64,000 nt of DNA from JAVBQL01 sp031549085 (GCA_031549085.1 JAVBQL010000006.1:79187-143186); one strand, 5' to 3'; positions 50,847 through 60,235 are shown, counted from the first letter of the stretch. Program-made: numbers and translations. The notes: generated by a model from the letters alone, not told the origin.

Positions 50847-51557
50847 ATGGTAAAAAATAGATATTTAATAAAATTATCAGGTGAAGTTTTAAAAGGAGAT
50901 CTCATGTATGGGATCTCTTTTTCTACTCTTGATACTTTTTGTAAAAGAATTGCAACTATTTTAAATAAAAACAACAATATTGAGCTTGGTTTTGTGGTTG
51001 GTGGTGGTAATATCTTTAGAGGTGGAAGAAACGAGATTGAAGGATATGACAGACTCTATGGTGATAAAATTGGAATGGTTGCAACTGTAATAAATGGTCT
51101 CTCTCTTGCAGAGAGATTCAAATATTATAATATAAATTGCACTGTTCAATCAGCTGTAAATATTGATGGTGTTGTTGGGCTCTTTGATAGAGATAAAGTA
51201 GAGGAGACCTTTGCAAAGAGAGGTGTTGCTGTTTTTACTGGAGGAACAGGAAATCCCTACTTTTCTACAGATACAACAGCAGTACTTAGGGCATTGCAAA
51301 TTGATTCTAAATTTGTAATAAAAGCAACCAAAGTTGATGGAATTTATGATAAAGATCCAGAAAAATTTAATGATGCAAAAAAGATAGACAAATTGAGATT
51401 TCATGATATTATTGAAAAAGAGTTAAAAATAATGGACATGACTGCTATACAAATGATGAGAGAGAATAACATGAAGTTAATGGTTCTTAATATGATGAAA
51501 GATGGTGCTTTAGAGAGTGCTCTATCAGATGAAATTGTTGGTTCTATTGCAGAGTAG
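50847..51557 (+). CDS. pyrH: uridylate kinase
   Basis: UMP kinase phosphorylates UMP to UDP and is essential for pyrimidine nucleotide supply. The 236-residue amino-acid-kinase fold shows RYLIKLSGEVLKGD, VVGGGNIFRGG, FTGGTGNPYFSTDTTAVLRA and KATKVDGIYDKDP, which are diagnostic of the bacterial hexameric enzyme. The gene begins at ATG immediately after the tsf stop (one base between) and 38 bp precede frr. It belongs to the same pathway as pyrD-pyrK near the start of the window. Confidence 0.97.
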   Translation: MVKNRYLIKLSGEVLKGDLMYGISFSTLDTFCKRIATILNKNNNIELGFVVGGGNIFRGGRNEIEGYDRLYGDKIGMVATVINGLSLAERFKYYNINCTVQSAVNIDGVVGLFDRDKVEETFAKRGVAVFTGGTGNPYFSTDTTAVLRALQIDSKFVIKATKVDGIYDKDPEKFNDAKKIDKLRFHDIIEKELKIMDMTAIQMMRENNMKLMVLNMMKDGALESALSDEIVGSIAE

Positions 51558-51595
51558 AACTATAAATAAAAATATAAATAGTAGAGGAGAGATAT

Positions 51596-52153
51596 ATGTT
51601 GGATGAAATTAAAAAAAATTTTCAGGAAAAAGCTAAAAAATCTATCCATAGTTTTCAAGAGGAGTTAAAACACCTACGTACAGGCCGTGCAACTGCAAAT
51701 ATGTTGGACCCAATATTGGTAGATTATTATGGAACACCAACTCCATTAGCTCAAGTAGCCTCTATATCTGTACCAGAAGCTAGACTTATATTGATTCAGC
51801 CTTGGGATAAGGGTATGATAAAAAATATAGAGAAAGCTATTCAAAAATCTGAGTTGGGTTATAATCCATCAAGTGACGGGGTTGTTGTTAGAGTTTTAAT
51901 TCCAGCTTTGACTGAAGAGACAAGAAAAAATATAGTAAAAGATGCAAAAGCTGTAGCTGAACATGCAAGAGTAAGTATCAGAAACTTAAGAAGAGATGCA
52001 AATGAACACTCTAAAAAGTCACTTAAAGATGGCAAGATCTCTGAAGATCAAGAGAAGCAACTATTAGATGAAATTCAAAAGATGACAGATGAGTATACAA
52101 AAGAGATAAATACACTACTAGAGAAAAAAGAGAAAGATCTACTTGAAATATAA
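51596..52153 (+). CDS. frr: ribosome recycling factor
   Basis: RRF splits the post-termination ribosome together with EF-G. The 185-residue protein has the family pattern LKHLRTGRATANMLDPILVD, then YYGTPTPLAQVASISVPEAR, LILIQPWDKGMIKNIEKAI, and RVSIRNLRRDANE. AGAGGAGAGATAT precedes the ATG. Length is exact. Its 3' end overlaps the uppS start by 11 bp, which shows translational coupling. All expected residues are present. Confidence 0.97.
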   Translation: MLDEIKKNFQEKAKKSIHSFQEELKHLRTGRATANMLDPILVDYYGTPTPLAQVASISVPEARLILIQPWDKGMIKNIEKAIQKSELGYNPSSDGVVVRVLIPALTEETRKNIVKDAKAVAEHARVSIRNLRRDANEHSKKSLKDGKISEDQEKQLLDEIQKMTDEYTKEINTLLEKKEKDLLEI

Positions 52154-52838
52154 TAGCATCAATCATATCTCTTTTATTATGGATGGAAATGGCAGGTGGG
52201 CCTCTAAAAGAGGCTTGCCTCGTACTGTGGGCCATAGTGAAGGAGTAAAGAAAGCAAAAGAGATTATACTTTTCATAAAAGAACTTGGAATACCTGTGGT
52301 ATCCCTATATACTTTCTCCAAAGAGAATTGGAAACGATCAGAGGAGGAGGTCTCTTTTTTGATGGGCTTAATTGTAAAGCACTTCAAAGAAGAATTTGAA
52401 TTTTATATAAAAAACAAGATAAAGATAGTACATCTAGGGGACAAGAGCGGTATTAATAAGGCTGTATTAGATAGTATCAATAATGTAGAGAGAGAGACTG
52501 CAGACTTTGATTCCCTTACTGTATATCTAGCTTTCAACTATTCAGGTAAGTATGATATTATACAGGCTGTAAATAGAGTAGTAGATGATGGAGTTAAAAA
52601 TATTGATGAGGAGATATTCTCAAAGTATCTTTTGACGGCAAATATTAAAGATCCAGATCTAATAATGAGAACAAGCGGAGAATTTAGAATAAGCAACTAT
52701 TTTTTGTGGCAGGCAGCATACTCTGAATTTTCTGTAATAGATAAATTGTGGCCAGATATCCAAAAAGAGGATATTGTAGATGCACTAGAAAACTTTTGTA
52801 ACAGGGAGAGAAGATACGGTGGCACAAAAAAAACGTAG
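52143..52838 (+). CDS. uppS: undecaprenyl diphosphate synthase
   Basis: UppS extends farnesyl diphosphate with isopentenyl units in cis configuration to make the C55 carrier lipid used for peptidoglycan and other wall polymers. The 231-residue protein has IMDGNGRWASKRG with catalytic Asp14, GHSEGVKKAKEI, YTFSKENWKRS and the late DLIMRTSGEFRISNYFLWQ. The start is TTG at 52143, within the frr end; the next in-frame ATG would remove the residues before the conserved Asp. cdsA starts 20 bp before its stop. Confidence 0.96.
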   Translation: MKYNSINHISFIMDGNGRWASKRGLPRTVGHSEGVKKAKEIILFIKELGIPVVSLYTFSKENWKRSEEEVSFLMGLIVKHFKEEFEFYIKNKIKIVHLGDKSGINKAVLDSINNVERETADFDSLTVYLAFNYSGKYDIIQAVNRVVDDGVKNIDEEIFSKYLLTANIKDPDLIMRTSGEFRISNYFLWQAAYSEFSVIDKLWPDIQKEDIVDALENFCNRERRYGGTKKT

Positions 52839-53760
52839 TGATTTTTTAAAAAGATTGGTTATTACATTAATTGGTGTTCCAACAGTTATTGTTTTTTTAT
52901 TTTTTCCTCAAAATAATCATATATTTATAAATATTATTATGGCTATCTTAATTCCAATTCTTGGTAGCTATGAGCTAAATACAACACTATTTAAAAGTGA
53001 TAAAAAGCTTTTTCTTCCTATAGTCAATTTTACTATTTTTCTATTCTCTTTTTTATATGCGCACAATATACTTAATATTCAATCATATAAACTAACCCTG
53101 CCTCTCTTTGTTTTTTATATTATTATTATTTTTTCGTATATACTAGCAAGCTCTATATTTCATAATGAGTTTGAAAAGTCCTTTAAAGATATGCTATATA
53201 AATTTTTAGGTATTATATATATTGGTGTTCCATCATTTTTTCTACCGTTTATATTTAATGTAAGCCTATCCCCAAAAAAACCAAATCCAATATTTTTTAA
53301 TATAGATTCTTCAGGCACAATGGAGGGCTCTCTTCTCGCAATATTCTTTATAGTTATAGTTTGGTCAAATGACATATTTGCATATGTGTGGGGAATGACA
53401 TTGGGTAGAAAGAACCTAATAAATATGCCAGCGAGTCCAAATAAATCTTGGGCAGGTTTTATTGGAGCTTATATTACAACCTTCCTATTTGTACCAATCT
53501 ACTATTTTATGTTTAACAATATTTTTAAATTTGAGATGTTACCAATTTGGCTCTATTTTTTATTTCCAGTTTTAACAGGAATATTAGTTCCAATAGGAGA
53601 TCTTGTAGAATCTGTCTTTAAAAGACACTCTAATGAGAAAGATTCTGGAACAATAATATTGGGAAGAGGTGGTATTTTAGATTCTGTTGACACTATCCTC
53701 TATGTTTTTCCAATCTATTTTATGATACTTCAAATATATTTTGCTGCTATAAGCAAGTAA
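52819..53760 (+). CDS. cdsA: phosphatidate cytidylyltransferase
   Basis: CdsA makes CDP-diacylglycerol from phosphatidate and CTP, the precursor of all major phospholipids. The protein has about eight membrane segments. The C-terminal signature reads VFKRHSNEKDSGTIILGRGG and then ILDSVD; compared with the usual signature the His of HGG is Arg and the Arg of DR is Ser, although the acidic residues are kept. GTG is used as start with GGGAGAG upstream. It overlaps uppS by 20 bp. The 313-residue length is slightly more than typical, due to an extra loop before the last segments. Confidence 0.9.
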   Translation: MAQKKRSDFLKRLVITLIGVPTVIVFLFFPQNNHIFINIIMAILIPILGSYELNTTLFKSDKKLFLPIVNFTIFLFSFLYAHNILNIQSYKLTLPLFVFYIIIIFSYILASSIFHNEFEKSFKDMLYKFLGIIYIGVPSFFLPFIFNVSLSPKKPNPIFFNIDSSGTMEGSLLAIFFIVIVWSNDIFAYVWGMTLGRKNLINMPASPNKSWAGFIGAYITTFLFVPIYYFMFNNIFKFEMLPIWLYFLFPVLTGILVPIGDLVESVFKRHSNEKDSGTIILGRGGILDSVDTILYVFPIYFMILQIYFAAISK

Positions 53761-53854
53761 TTTATTGAGAAGCATGAAGTAAAGTGAATATAAAAAGTTA
53801 TTTGTTTTGTGACTACATAAAATAAGAGTGAATTGAGTTTTAAGGAACTAAAAA

Positions 53855-55021
53855 GTGAAAAGTATATCAATACTAGGTGCTACTGGCTCAATTGGTCAAT
53901 CTGCACTAAAAATTATAGATAACTTTAAAGATGATATCATCCTAATTGCAACATCAACACACTCCAATATTGATGCTCTATTAAAAATAATTGATAAGTA
54001 TAGACCTCTTTACGCTGTTGTATCAGATGCAAATGTGATGAAAAAGCACTTTTTTTCATATGAAACGATATATAATGGTACACAAGTATATTCTGGTGTT
54101 GATGGAATAAATAGAATATGCAGTGATAAGAGAAATGATATCATATTAAATGGTATATCTGGTAAAGCAGGGCTAAACCCATCAATTGAGATTCTAAAAA
54201 ATGGAATTGATATTGCAATAGCAAACAAAGAGTCAATTGTTTGTGCTGGACCAATACTAAAAAAGTTGTCTTTAAATAATAATTGTAAAATAATACCTGT
54301 GGATTCAGAGCATAGTGCAATATTTAATCTTTTAAAAAATCAAGAGACAAAAAATATAGAGAATATCATTCTAACTGCTTCTGGTGGACCATTTTTAAAA
54401 CTTGATAAAAGTAGATGGAGTAGTATAACTGTTGAAGATGCTCTAAAGCATCCAACATGGAAGATGGGTAATAAGATAACTATAGACTCTGCTACAATGA
54501 GCAATAAAGGACTTGAAGTAATAGAGGCTAAAGAGCTATTTGGATTTGACTTATCAAAAGTAAAAGTAGTTATTCATCCTCAATCTATGGTACACTCTAT
54601 GATTGAAACTATTGATGGTGAAATATATGCACAGATAGGGATAAATGATATGAGTATTCCTATAATGAATGCTCTTTTTTATCCTCAATATAAAAATAAT
54701 AGCTTTTCAAAGTTTGACTTTTCCAAACCTCTCTCTTTTGATTTTATGCCTATCGATTTTTCAAAGTTTAAGATGCTTGAATTTGCATATGTATGTGGAA
54801 ATATTGGAGGATTATATCAGACACTCTTTAATAGTGCCAATGAGTATCTAGTAAATCAATTCCTAAAAGAAAAGATATCTTTTCTTGATATAGAGCTATA
54901 TACAGAAAAAATTATAGATATATTTTCTAAAAATAACCTAAATAATAATGAATTAACTTTGGAGAGTATAAATATAGTAGATAGAGAGGTGGAGAGAGAA
55001 TTGAATAGCTTGTTGTCTTAA
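53855..55021 (+). CDS. dxr: 1-deoxy-D-xylulose 5-phosphate reductoisomerase
   Basis: DXR makes MEP, the first committed compound of the isoprenoid pathway; ispD and ispF elsewhere in this window follow it. The 388-residue protein has the NADPH loop ILGATGSIGQSALKII, IANKESIVCAG, the metal-binding PVDSEHSAIFN, and the substrate loops TASGGPF and HPTWKMGNKITIDSATM. It starts at GTG with AAGGAAC upstream. The 94-bp gap after cdsA is longer than the others in the operon. Length and motifs are complete. Confidence 0.96.
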   Translation: MKSISILGATGSIGQSALKIIDNFKDDIILIATSTHSNIDALLKIIDKYRPLYAVVSDANVMKKHFFSYETIYNGTQVYSGVDGINRICSDKRNDIILNGISGKAGLNPSIEILKNGIDIAIANKESIVCAGPILKKLSLNNNCKIIPVDSEHSAIFNLLKNQETKNIENIILTASGGPFLKLDKSRWSSITVEDALKHPTWKMGNKITIDSATMSNKGLEVIEAKELFGFDLSKVKVVIHPQSMVHSMIETIDGEIYAQIGINDMSIPIMNALFYPQYKNNSFSKFDFSKPLSFDFMPIDFSKFKMLEFAYVCGNIGGLYQTLFNSANEYLVNQFLKEKISFLDIELYTEKIIDIFSKNNLNNNELTLESINIVDREVERELNSLLS

Positions 55022-55044
55022 AAACTAATCAATGCTCTATTTTT

Positions 55045-55434
55045 ATGAAGAAATTTAATATTAAAGAGAAAGTAAATCAATTAAAACATAAGGTTTCTGC
55101 ACTATTTCTTGCTTACAAAAGAAAAGATACACCTATAATAGCAAAAGTTTTTGCAATAATAACAGTTGGTTATGCCTTATCCCCAATAGACTTAATACCT
55201 GATTTTATACCAATATTAGGCTACCTTGATGATATAATTATTGTACCACTCTTGGTTATGTTATGTCTAAAACTTATTCCAAAAAATATTATGGAGGAGT
55301 GTGAAAGGGAGGCTGTTGATTTATGGAAAGATGGGAAACCCAAAAAATGGTACTATGCGGTTCCCATTGTTATCATATGGCTGCTGATTATCTCTATAAT
55401 TTTAATAAAAATATTTTTTAAACCTAAAGAATAA
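55045..55434 (+). CDS. YkvA/DUF1232 family small membrane protein
   Basis: The 129-residue protein has the DUF1232 segment VGYALSPIDLIPDFIPILGY followed by LDDIIIVPLLVMLCLKLIP, the hallmark of the YkvA family. A basic N-terminus and a C-terminal hydrophobic segment (VPIVIIWLLIISIILIKIFF) suggest a membrane association. The function of the family is not established. It lies 23 bp after dxr and is probably the last gene of the rpsB operon, being followed by a bidirectional terminator shared with the convergent sppA. Confidence 0.85.
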   Translation: MKKFNIKEKVNQLKHKVSALFLAYKRKDTPIIAKVFAIITVGYALSPIDLIPDFIPILGYLDDIIIVPLLVMLCLKLIPKNIMEECEREAVDLWKDGKPKKWYYAVPIVIIWLLIISIILIKIFFKPKE

Positions 55435-55454
55435 AAGAGTCATAAATCAATAAA

Positions 55455-55480
55455 AAAGAGGAATTAAATAATTCCTCTTT
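55455..55480. terminator. bidirectional terminator between DUF1232 gene and sppA
   Basis: AAAGAGGAATT and AATTCCTCTTT are perfect complements around a four-base loop, with A-rich sequence before and T-rich after. It can stop transcripts from both directions between these convergent genes. Confidence 0.85.
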
Positions 55481-55504
55481 AATAATCTCTATATAAAACT
55501 GTTT

Positions 55505-57295
55505 CTATGGTAAATCATAAAAAGGAAGTAGCATAGAGCACTTCTCTCTGTTATTAATAATATAGTGATATAGATCTATTACATTTTTTAACTCTCTATT
55601 TTTACTTGCAATATGGTACTCTGCTGAAAAATCTCCATCAAATAATACTGTTGAAGATTTAATCAATTTTTCAAAGAACCCTTCAGTTTTTGGATATGAT
55701 TCAGTAGAGTAGTTTGATAACTCAAGATCATTGGCTGCAAACTCTATAGTTGAGTTTAAACCACCAATCATATCAACTAAACCATTATCTACTGCTTGTT
55801 TTCCACTCCAAATACGTCCCTCTGCTATTTTTGATAGATCATTCATACCTATATTTCTGTTTTGAGAAACATGAAGTGTAAACTCATCATATGTATCTTT
55901 CATAGAGTTTCTTATCATCTCAAGCTCATCTGGGGTTCTTGTTTTAAATAAAGAATTGATATCATCATATTTATTTAATTTTATTTTTGAAAAATCAACT
56001 CCAAGCTTTGAGGCACTACCTTCTAAATTAGGTAACATAGCAACAACACCAATAGAACCTGTTATTGTAGAATTTGAGGCAAATATCTTATTGGCGCTAC
56101 AACTTATATAGTAGCCTCCAGAGGCAGCAATAGGGCCAAAAGATATATAGACAGGCTTTGTCTCTCTCAATTTTATAATTTCTTGAAGCATCAATTCACT
56201 TGCTAGTGCACTTCCGCCAGGAGAGTTTACTCTCAAAACAACAGCTTTGATAGAGAAATCATTTTTTAACTTATTTATTGTCTCAATAAAAGATTTTGCC
56301 CCAACTGTACGATCTCTCATTCCTCTATTATTACCACTACTTGTGAAATAGTTATAAATTGTTCCATCTACATAGAAGACAGCGATTTTATCATTTTGAG
56401 AAGCTGTTTTTATACTCTTTGCATAGTTATAGAGAGATATTGAGTCAAATTTTATGCTTGGTGATACATAATTTTTTAGATCATCAAAACTAAAAAAACC
56501 ATCAATAAAACCACTATTTTTTGCAACTTCAGGAGACATAAAAACAGTTTTTCCTGAAGAGAAGAGTGTCAGTAGGTGATTTTTATCTATTTTTCTATTT
56601 TCAGAGATAGTATTTATGAAATATTCATAATTACTGCTCATAAGACTAATATATGAACTATATAATTCTGGTGATATACTCTCTTGAGAGTAATTTTCTC
56701 CACTTCCTTTATAATTGCCAATGTGTATAACATCAACACTAACACCGATTTTATCTAGAAACTTTTTATAGTAGGGAAGTTCCAAATAGTAGCCTTTTAG
56801 GGTTAAATCTGCAGATTTTGTATTTGGCATATATATCTCATCTGCTATAGATGAGAGTAAATAGTTATTATTAACACCAGTAGAAAACCATGCAATCACT
56901 TTTTTACCTGACTCTTTAAACTTTTTTAATTCATTAATAATCTCTTCAACATACACACGGTCATAAAAAGTGAAATCTGCATTAATGATAATACCTTCAA
57001 TTTTCATATCACTGCCAGCATATTCTATTGCTTTTATATACTTTAAAAACTCAATCTGTTTGCTATTTTCTGATGAGGATAGAATATCAGAAAAATCAGA
57101 TGTTGTTCCCTCTCTTATGGTACCATAAAAATCTAGTATAAGCCAAGAGTGTTTATTAACAGTTGTTGTTACACTTATTCCCTCTATGTTTTTTGAGGCC
57201 GACATTACGAAGGAGACCAGTCCAAAGACAACAATAAAAACACCTAATATTATACCAACAATAAGAATAAATAGAGATCGTATAAAAGATTTCAT
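55505..57295 (-). CDS. sppA: signal peptide peptidase SppA, long (67K) type
   Basis: SppA cuts leftover signal peptides in the membrane. The 596-residue protein has one N-terminal membrane anchor and two tandem S49 domains, as in the long E. coli form. The catalytic Lys is Lys196 in HIGNYKGSGE, and the catalytic Ser is Ser392 in IAASGGYY, preceded by VNSPGGSAL. It is the last gene of the minus-strand run, 69 bp after dnaB, and may be transcribed with the rpsF operon. It ends at a bidirectional terminator. Confidence 0.93.
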   Translation of the reverse strand: MKSFIRSLFILIVGIILGVFIVVFGLVSFVMSASKNIEGISVTTTVNKHSWLILDFYGTIREGTTSDFSDILSSSENSKQIEFLKYIKAIEYAGSDMKIEGIIINADFTFYDRVYVEEIINELKKFKESGKKVIAWFSTGVNNNYLLSSIADEIYMPNTKSADLTLKGYYLELPYYKKFLDKIGVSVDVIHIGNYKGSGENYSQESISPELYSSYISLMSSNYEYFINTISENRKIDKNHLLTLFSSGKTVFMSPEVAKNSGFIDGFFSFDDLKNYVSPSIKFDSISLYNYAKSIKTASQNDKIAVFYVDGTIYNYFTSSGNNRGMRDRTVGAKSFIETINKLKNDFSIKAVVLRVNSPGGSALASELMLQEIIKLRETKPVYISFGPIAASGGYYISCSANKIFASNSTITGSIGVVAMLPNLEGSASKLGVDFSKIKLNKYDDINSLFKTRTPDELEMIRNSMKDTYDEFTLHVSQNRNIGMNDLSKIAEGRIWSGKQAVDNGLVDMIGGLNSTIEFAANDLELSNYSTESYPKTEGFFEKLIKSSTVLFDGDFSAEYHIASKNRELKNVIDLYHYIINNREKCSMLLPFYDLP

Positions 57296-57364
57296 AAAAA
57301 AGCTCCTTTATAAAAAACAGTGTATTTAATTATATATAATTTATATTTACATAATTTCTAATAT

Positions 57365-58726
57365 TTAATCAAATTGATATTTAGTTGCATTATCAAATTT
57401 TGTGAAATTACTGAAAAACATCAAGTCAACTATGCCAACAGGACCATTTCTATTCTTTCCAATAATTAGCTCGACCCTCTTATAATCAAGATTCTCATCC
57501 TCTTTTTTCTCTGTATGGTGTATAAAGATAACAAGATCTGCATCCTGTTCAATTGAGCCAGAGTCCCTTAAATCTGATAGTCTAGGTGTCGCATCCTCTC
57601 CTCTGTTTGACATATTTCTGTTAAGCTGTGCTAAAGCGATTACAGGTATGTCAAGATCACGAGCAAGCCCTTTTAGAGATCTTGATACATATGCAATCTG
57701 CTCATGGCGAGGAACATTTCTACTTAATTCATCACCAACAGTAATTAATTGAAGATAATCAACTATAATCATATCAATACTAAAATCTTTTTTTAATCTG
57801 CGTGCCTTACTTCTGAGTTCTAATATCGGAATATTTGGAGTATCATCAAAATATAGGTGGGCTTCATATAGTCTTGTGGCAGCCTCGACAATTTTATTTT
57901 TATCAATATTAGATGTGAAACCATGTTGAAAATGTTTACTGTTTATGCGAGCTTCTGAAGCAATAATACGCTCTACAACAGATCTTTTACTCATTTCACC
58001 TGAAAAAAATCCAATCTTTTTATTGGCTTTGATGGCACTATTTACCGCTATATTAAGACCAAGGGTGGTTTTTCCCATACCTGGACGGGCAGCAACAACT
58101 ATAAATTCCTGCTTTTGAAAACCATCTGTCATATCATCAAGCCCTATAAAACCACTGCTTATTCCAGAATATTCACCAGGTTTTCTAGTTTCACGCCCTA
58201 ATTGGTTTGTAATACTCTCATTTATGATATCGCCTATTTTAACAAAGCTAGATGTGTATGAATCTTGATTTATATCAAAAATCTTTCTTTCTGATTCATC
58301 AATGAAAGCCTTCACATCATGAGGCGAACTATAGCTTTTTTGAATGATATCTTGAGAAATATATATCATTTGCCTAAGCATAGATTTATTTTTTATTAGC
58401 TCTGCATAATAATCAATATTTGCACTTGATGGGATTATATCAACCAATGAATTAAGATAATCAATTCCACCAATTTTATCTAATAAATTTATAGAACGAG
58501 AAAACTCAGTTAAAGAGATAAGATCTATATTCTTAATATTATTTTTTTGAATTTGTAAAATGGTTCTGAAAATATTACCGTTTCTATCATCATAGAAATC
58601 TTCTGGAGTTAATTTTAGCTCTAAAATTTTTTCTATAGAACCATTATCAAGTAAAATCGCAGAGAGAACAACTCTCTCTGCTTCTATATTAGAGGGGGGA
58701 ACTTTAGATGAGATAGGATCACTCAA
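57365..58726 (-). CDS. dnaB: replicative DNA helicase DnaB
   Basis: DnaB is the hexameric helicase that unwinds DNA at the fork. The 453-residue protein has the N-terminal helical domain (IEAERVVLSAILLDNGSIEK), a linker, and the RecA-type core: Walker A ARPGMGKTT at about 213-221, then IDMIIVDYLQLI with Walker B, SRSLKGLARDLDIPVIALAQ, and SGSIEQDADLVIF. The 30-bp gap to rplI and the gene order rpsF-ssb-rpsR-rplI-dnaB match those of spirochaetes and several other groups. No intein is present. Confidence 0.97.
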   Translation of the reverse strand: MSDPISSKVPPSNIEAERVVLSAILLDNGSIEKILELKLTPEDFYDDRNGNIFRTILQIQKNNIKNIDLISLTEFSRSINLLDKIGGIDYLNSLVDIIPSSANIDYYAELIKNKSMLRQMIYISQDIIQKSYSSPHDVKAFIDESERKIFDINQDSYTSSFVKIGDIINESITNQLGRETRKPGEYSGISSGFIGLDDMTDGFQKQEFIVVAARPGMGKTTLGLNIAVNSAIKANKKIGFFSGEMSKRSVVERIIASEARINSKHFQHGFTSNIDKNKIVEAATRLYEAHLYFDDTPNIPILELRSKARRLKKDFSIDMIIVDYLQLITVGDELSRNVPRHEQIAYVSRSLKGLARDLDIPVIALAQLNRNMSNRGEDATPRLSDLRDSGSIEQDADLVIFIHHTEKKEDENLDYKRVELIIGKNRNGPVGIVDLMFFSNFTKFDNATKYQFD

Positions 58727-58756
58727 AACTTATTCCTCTATATCGCCAAAAATTTT

Positions 58757-59362
58757 TTAAGACTCTTCTGATGTGTCAGTAGGAGACTCTATATCATCTT
58801 TGTTATCAAGCTCTTTCTCTTCTCTATTTTCAGAGTTGAAGTTATCATATCTATTATCAAATCTCTTTTTTCTTTTTGGACGTCTTGTATCCTCTTTTTT
58901 CTCTTCTTGTTTTGCAATTACTTCAAGAGTTACTTCAGCAGAGATATCTTGATATATATGCACTGTAAACTTATAAGCGCCTGCAAATTTTATATGCTCT
59001 TTTAGTTCAATTTTCTTTTTTTCCAAAGAGAAGCCAAGTTTAGTTAGCTCATCAAATATATGGTTTGTAGTTACTGTACCATATAATCGGCCTTTGTCAC
59101 CAGCACTGATCTCTATAGAAATTTTTACTTCTTCTAGTTTTTGTTTTAATTGTAGAGAGTTCTCTTTTTTCTCTAGCTTCTTCTTTGCAATGGCATCTGT
59201 TTGTCTTTTTAGTAAGTTTCTATTCTTTAGTGAATAGTCAACTGCTAAACCATTAGGAAAAAGGTAGTTTCTTGCATAACCAACCTTTACAATCTCTACA
59301 TCACCCTCTTCACCTAAACTAGGAATATCTTTCTTTAATATAACTTTTATATTGTTTCCCAT
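58757..59362 (-). CDS. rplI: 50S ribosomal protein L9 with C-terminal extension
   Basis: L9 binds domain V of 23S rRNA through its N-terminal domain. Here the N-terminal residues read IKVILKKDIPSLGEEGDVEI and VKVGYARNYLFPNGLA, which are diagnostic. The normal protein ends at about residue 150; this one has 201, adding a basic stretch (RRPKRKKRFDNRYDN) followed by an acidic, Ser- and Asp-rich tail. The extension is unusual but reads in frame without interruption. It lies 16 bp after rpsR and 30 bp before dnaB. GGAGGTTAAGAA precedes the start. Confidence 0.94.
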   Translation of the reverse strand: MGNNIKVILKKDIPSLGEEGDVEIVKVGYARNYLFPNGLAVDYSLKNRNLLKRQTDAIAKKKLEKKENSLQLKQKLEEVKISIEISAGDKGRLYGTVTTNHIFDELTKLGFSLEKKKIELKEHIKFAGAYKFTVHIYQDISAEVTLEVIAKQEEKKEDTRRPKRKKRFDNRYDNFNSENREEKELDNKDDIESPTDTSEES

Positions 59363-59378
59363 AATTTCTTAACCTCCG

Positions 59379-59657
59379 CTATTTTTTTAGATAAGGAAGC
59401 AAAGCAATAGCTCTAGCTAATTTTACCTGATGTGCCAATACTCTTTGATGTTTTGTACAGTTTCCTGTTATTCTTCTTGGTATAATTTTACCGCCTTCAG
59501 TGACAAATCTTCTTAAAACATCAAGTTCTTTATAGTCAAGTTTTATACTTTTATCTACACAAAAACGACAAACTTTTTTTCTTGTATAAACTCTTCTCTT
59601 TGAGTTTCCATCCATCATTTTGTCATCTTCGTCATGAGTTGCATCATGTCCGCCCAT
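59379..59657 (-). CDS. rpsR: 30S ribosomal protein S18
   Basis: S18 pairs with S6 in the 30S platform. The 92-residue protein has a 20-residue N-terminal extension with His and Asp (GGHDATHDEDDKM) and then the S18 core: KVCRFCVDK, YKELDVLRRFVTEGGKI, PRRITGNCTKHQR. The core keeps C-x2-C (CRFC), possibly a zinc-binding form. AAAGGAGA precedes the ATG, 7 bases upstream. It lies 25 bp after ssb. The His/Asp-rich extension is a minor oddity. Confidence 0.95.
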   Translation of the reverse strand: MGGHDATHDEDDKMMDGNSKRRVYTRKKVCRFCVDKSIKLDYKELDVLRRFVTEGGKIIPRRITGNCTKHQRVLAHQVKLARAIALLPYLKK

Positions 59658-59682
59658 ATGTATGTCTCCTTTTCATTAAAAA

Positions 59683-60225
59683 TTAAAATGGGATATCATC
59701 ATCTGATGAACCATAGTCATCGAATCCATCACTGTTTCCAGAAGATGGAATATCATCCCAAGGGTTAGCATTAAAATCATTATTTTGATTTTGCGTTTTA
59801 GGTGCATTTGAATAATTTTGTTTAGGCTGCTGTTGAGATTGCTCTTTATTAAAAGGTTGATTATTACCTTGCTGACTGCCACCACCTTGTTGTTGAGGTG
59901 AACCATTAAAATAGACAAAATCTGATATAATTTCAATCTTAGATTGGTTTTTGCCTGAAGCTTGATCAACCCATCTATTTTGTCTCAATCTTCCCTCTAC
60001 AGTAACAGAGCTCCCTTTTCTAAGATATTTATCACAGTTTATTCCCATATTGCCCCAAACAACAATATCAAAGTAGCTTACATACTCTTTTCTCTCTTGA
60101 TTCTGCATATAAGAATCATTATTAGCGATAGAAAATCTTGCAACAGCAACTCCGCTTGGAGTATACCTTAATTCAACATCTCTTACTAGTCTGCCAACCA
60201 AAACAACTCTATTTAAATCTTTCAT
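59683..60225 (-). CDS. ssb: single-stranded DNA-binding protein
   Basis: SSB coats single-stranded DNA during replication and repair. The OB fold begins NRVVLVGRLVRDVELRYTPS, then RFSIANNDSY and GSSVTVEGRLRQNRW. Residues about 120-165 are a Gln-, Asn- and Gly-rich flexible linker, and the protein ends in the conserved acidic tip DDDIPF, which recruits partner proteins. Length is 180 aa. It lies 10 bp after rpsF. Confidence 0.96.
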   Translation of the reverse strand: MKDLNRVVLVGRLVRDVELRYTPSGVAVARFSIANNDSYMQNQERKEYVSYFDIVVWGNMGINCDKYLRKGSSVTVEGRLRQNRWVDQASGKNQSKIEIISDFVYFNGSPQQQGGGSQQGNNQPFNKEQSQQQPKQNYSNAPKTQNQNNDFNANPWDDIPSSGNSDGFDDYGSSDDDIPF

Positions 60226-60235
60226 AACTTACCAC

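Noticed and set aside
59676..59969. 97-codon minus-strand open frame inside ssb
   Set aside because: It lies in another frame of the ssb Gln/Asn-rich linker and has no ribosome-binding site or recognisable content.
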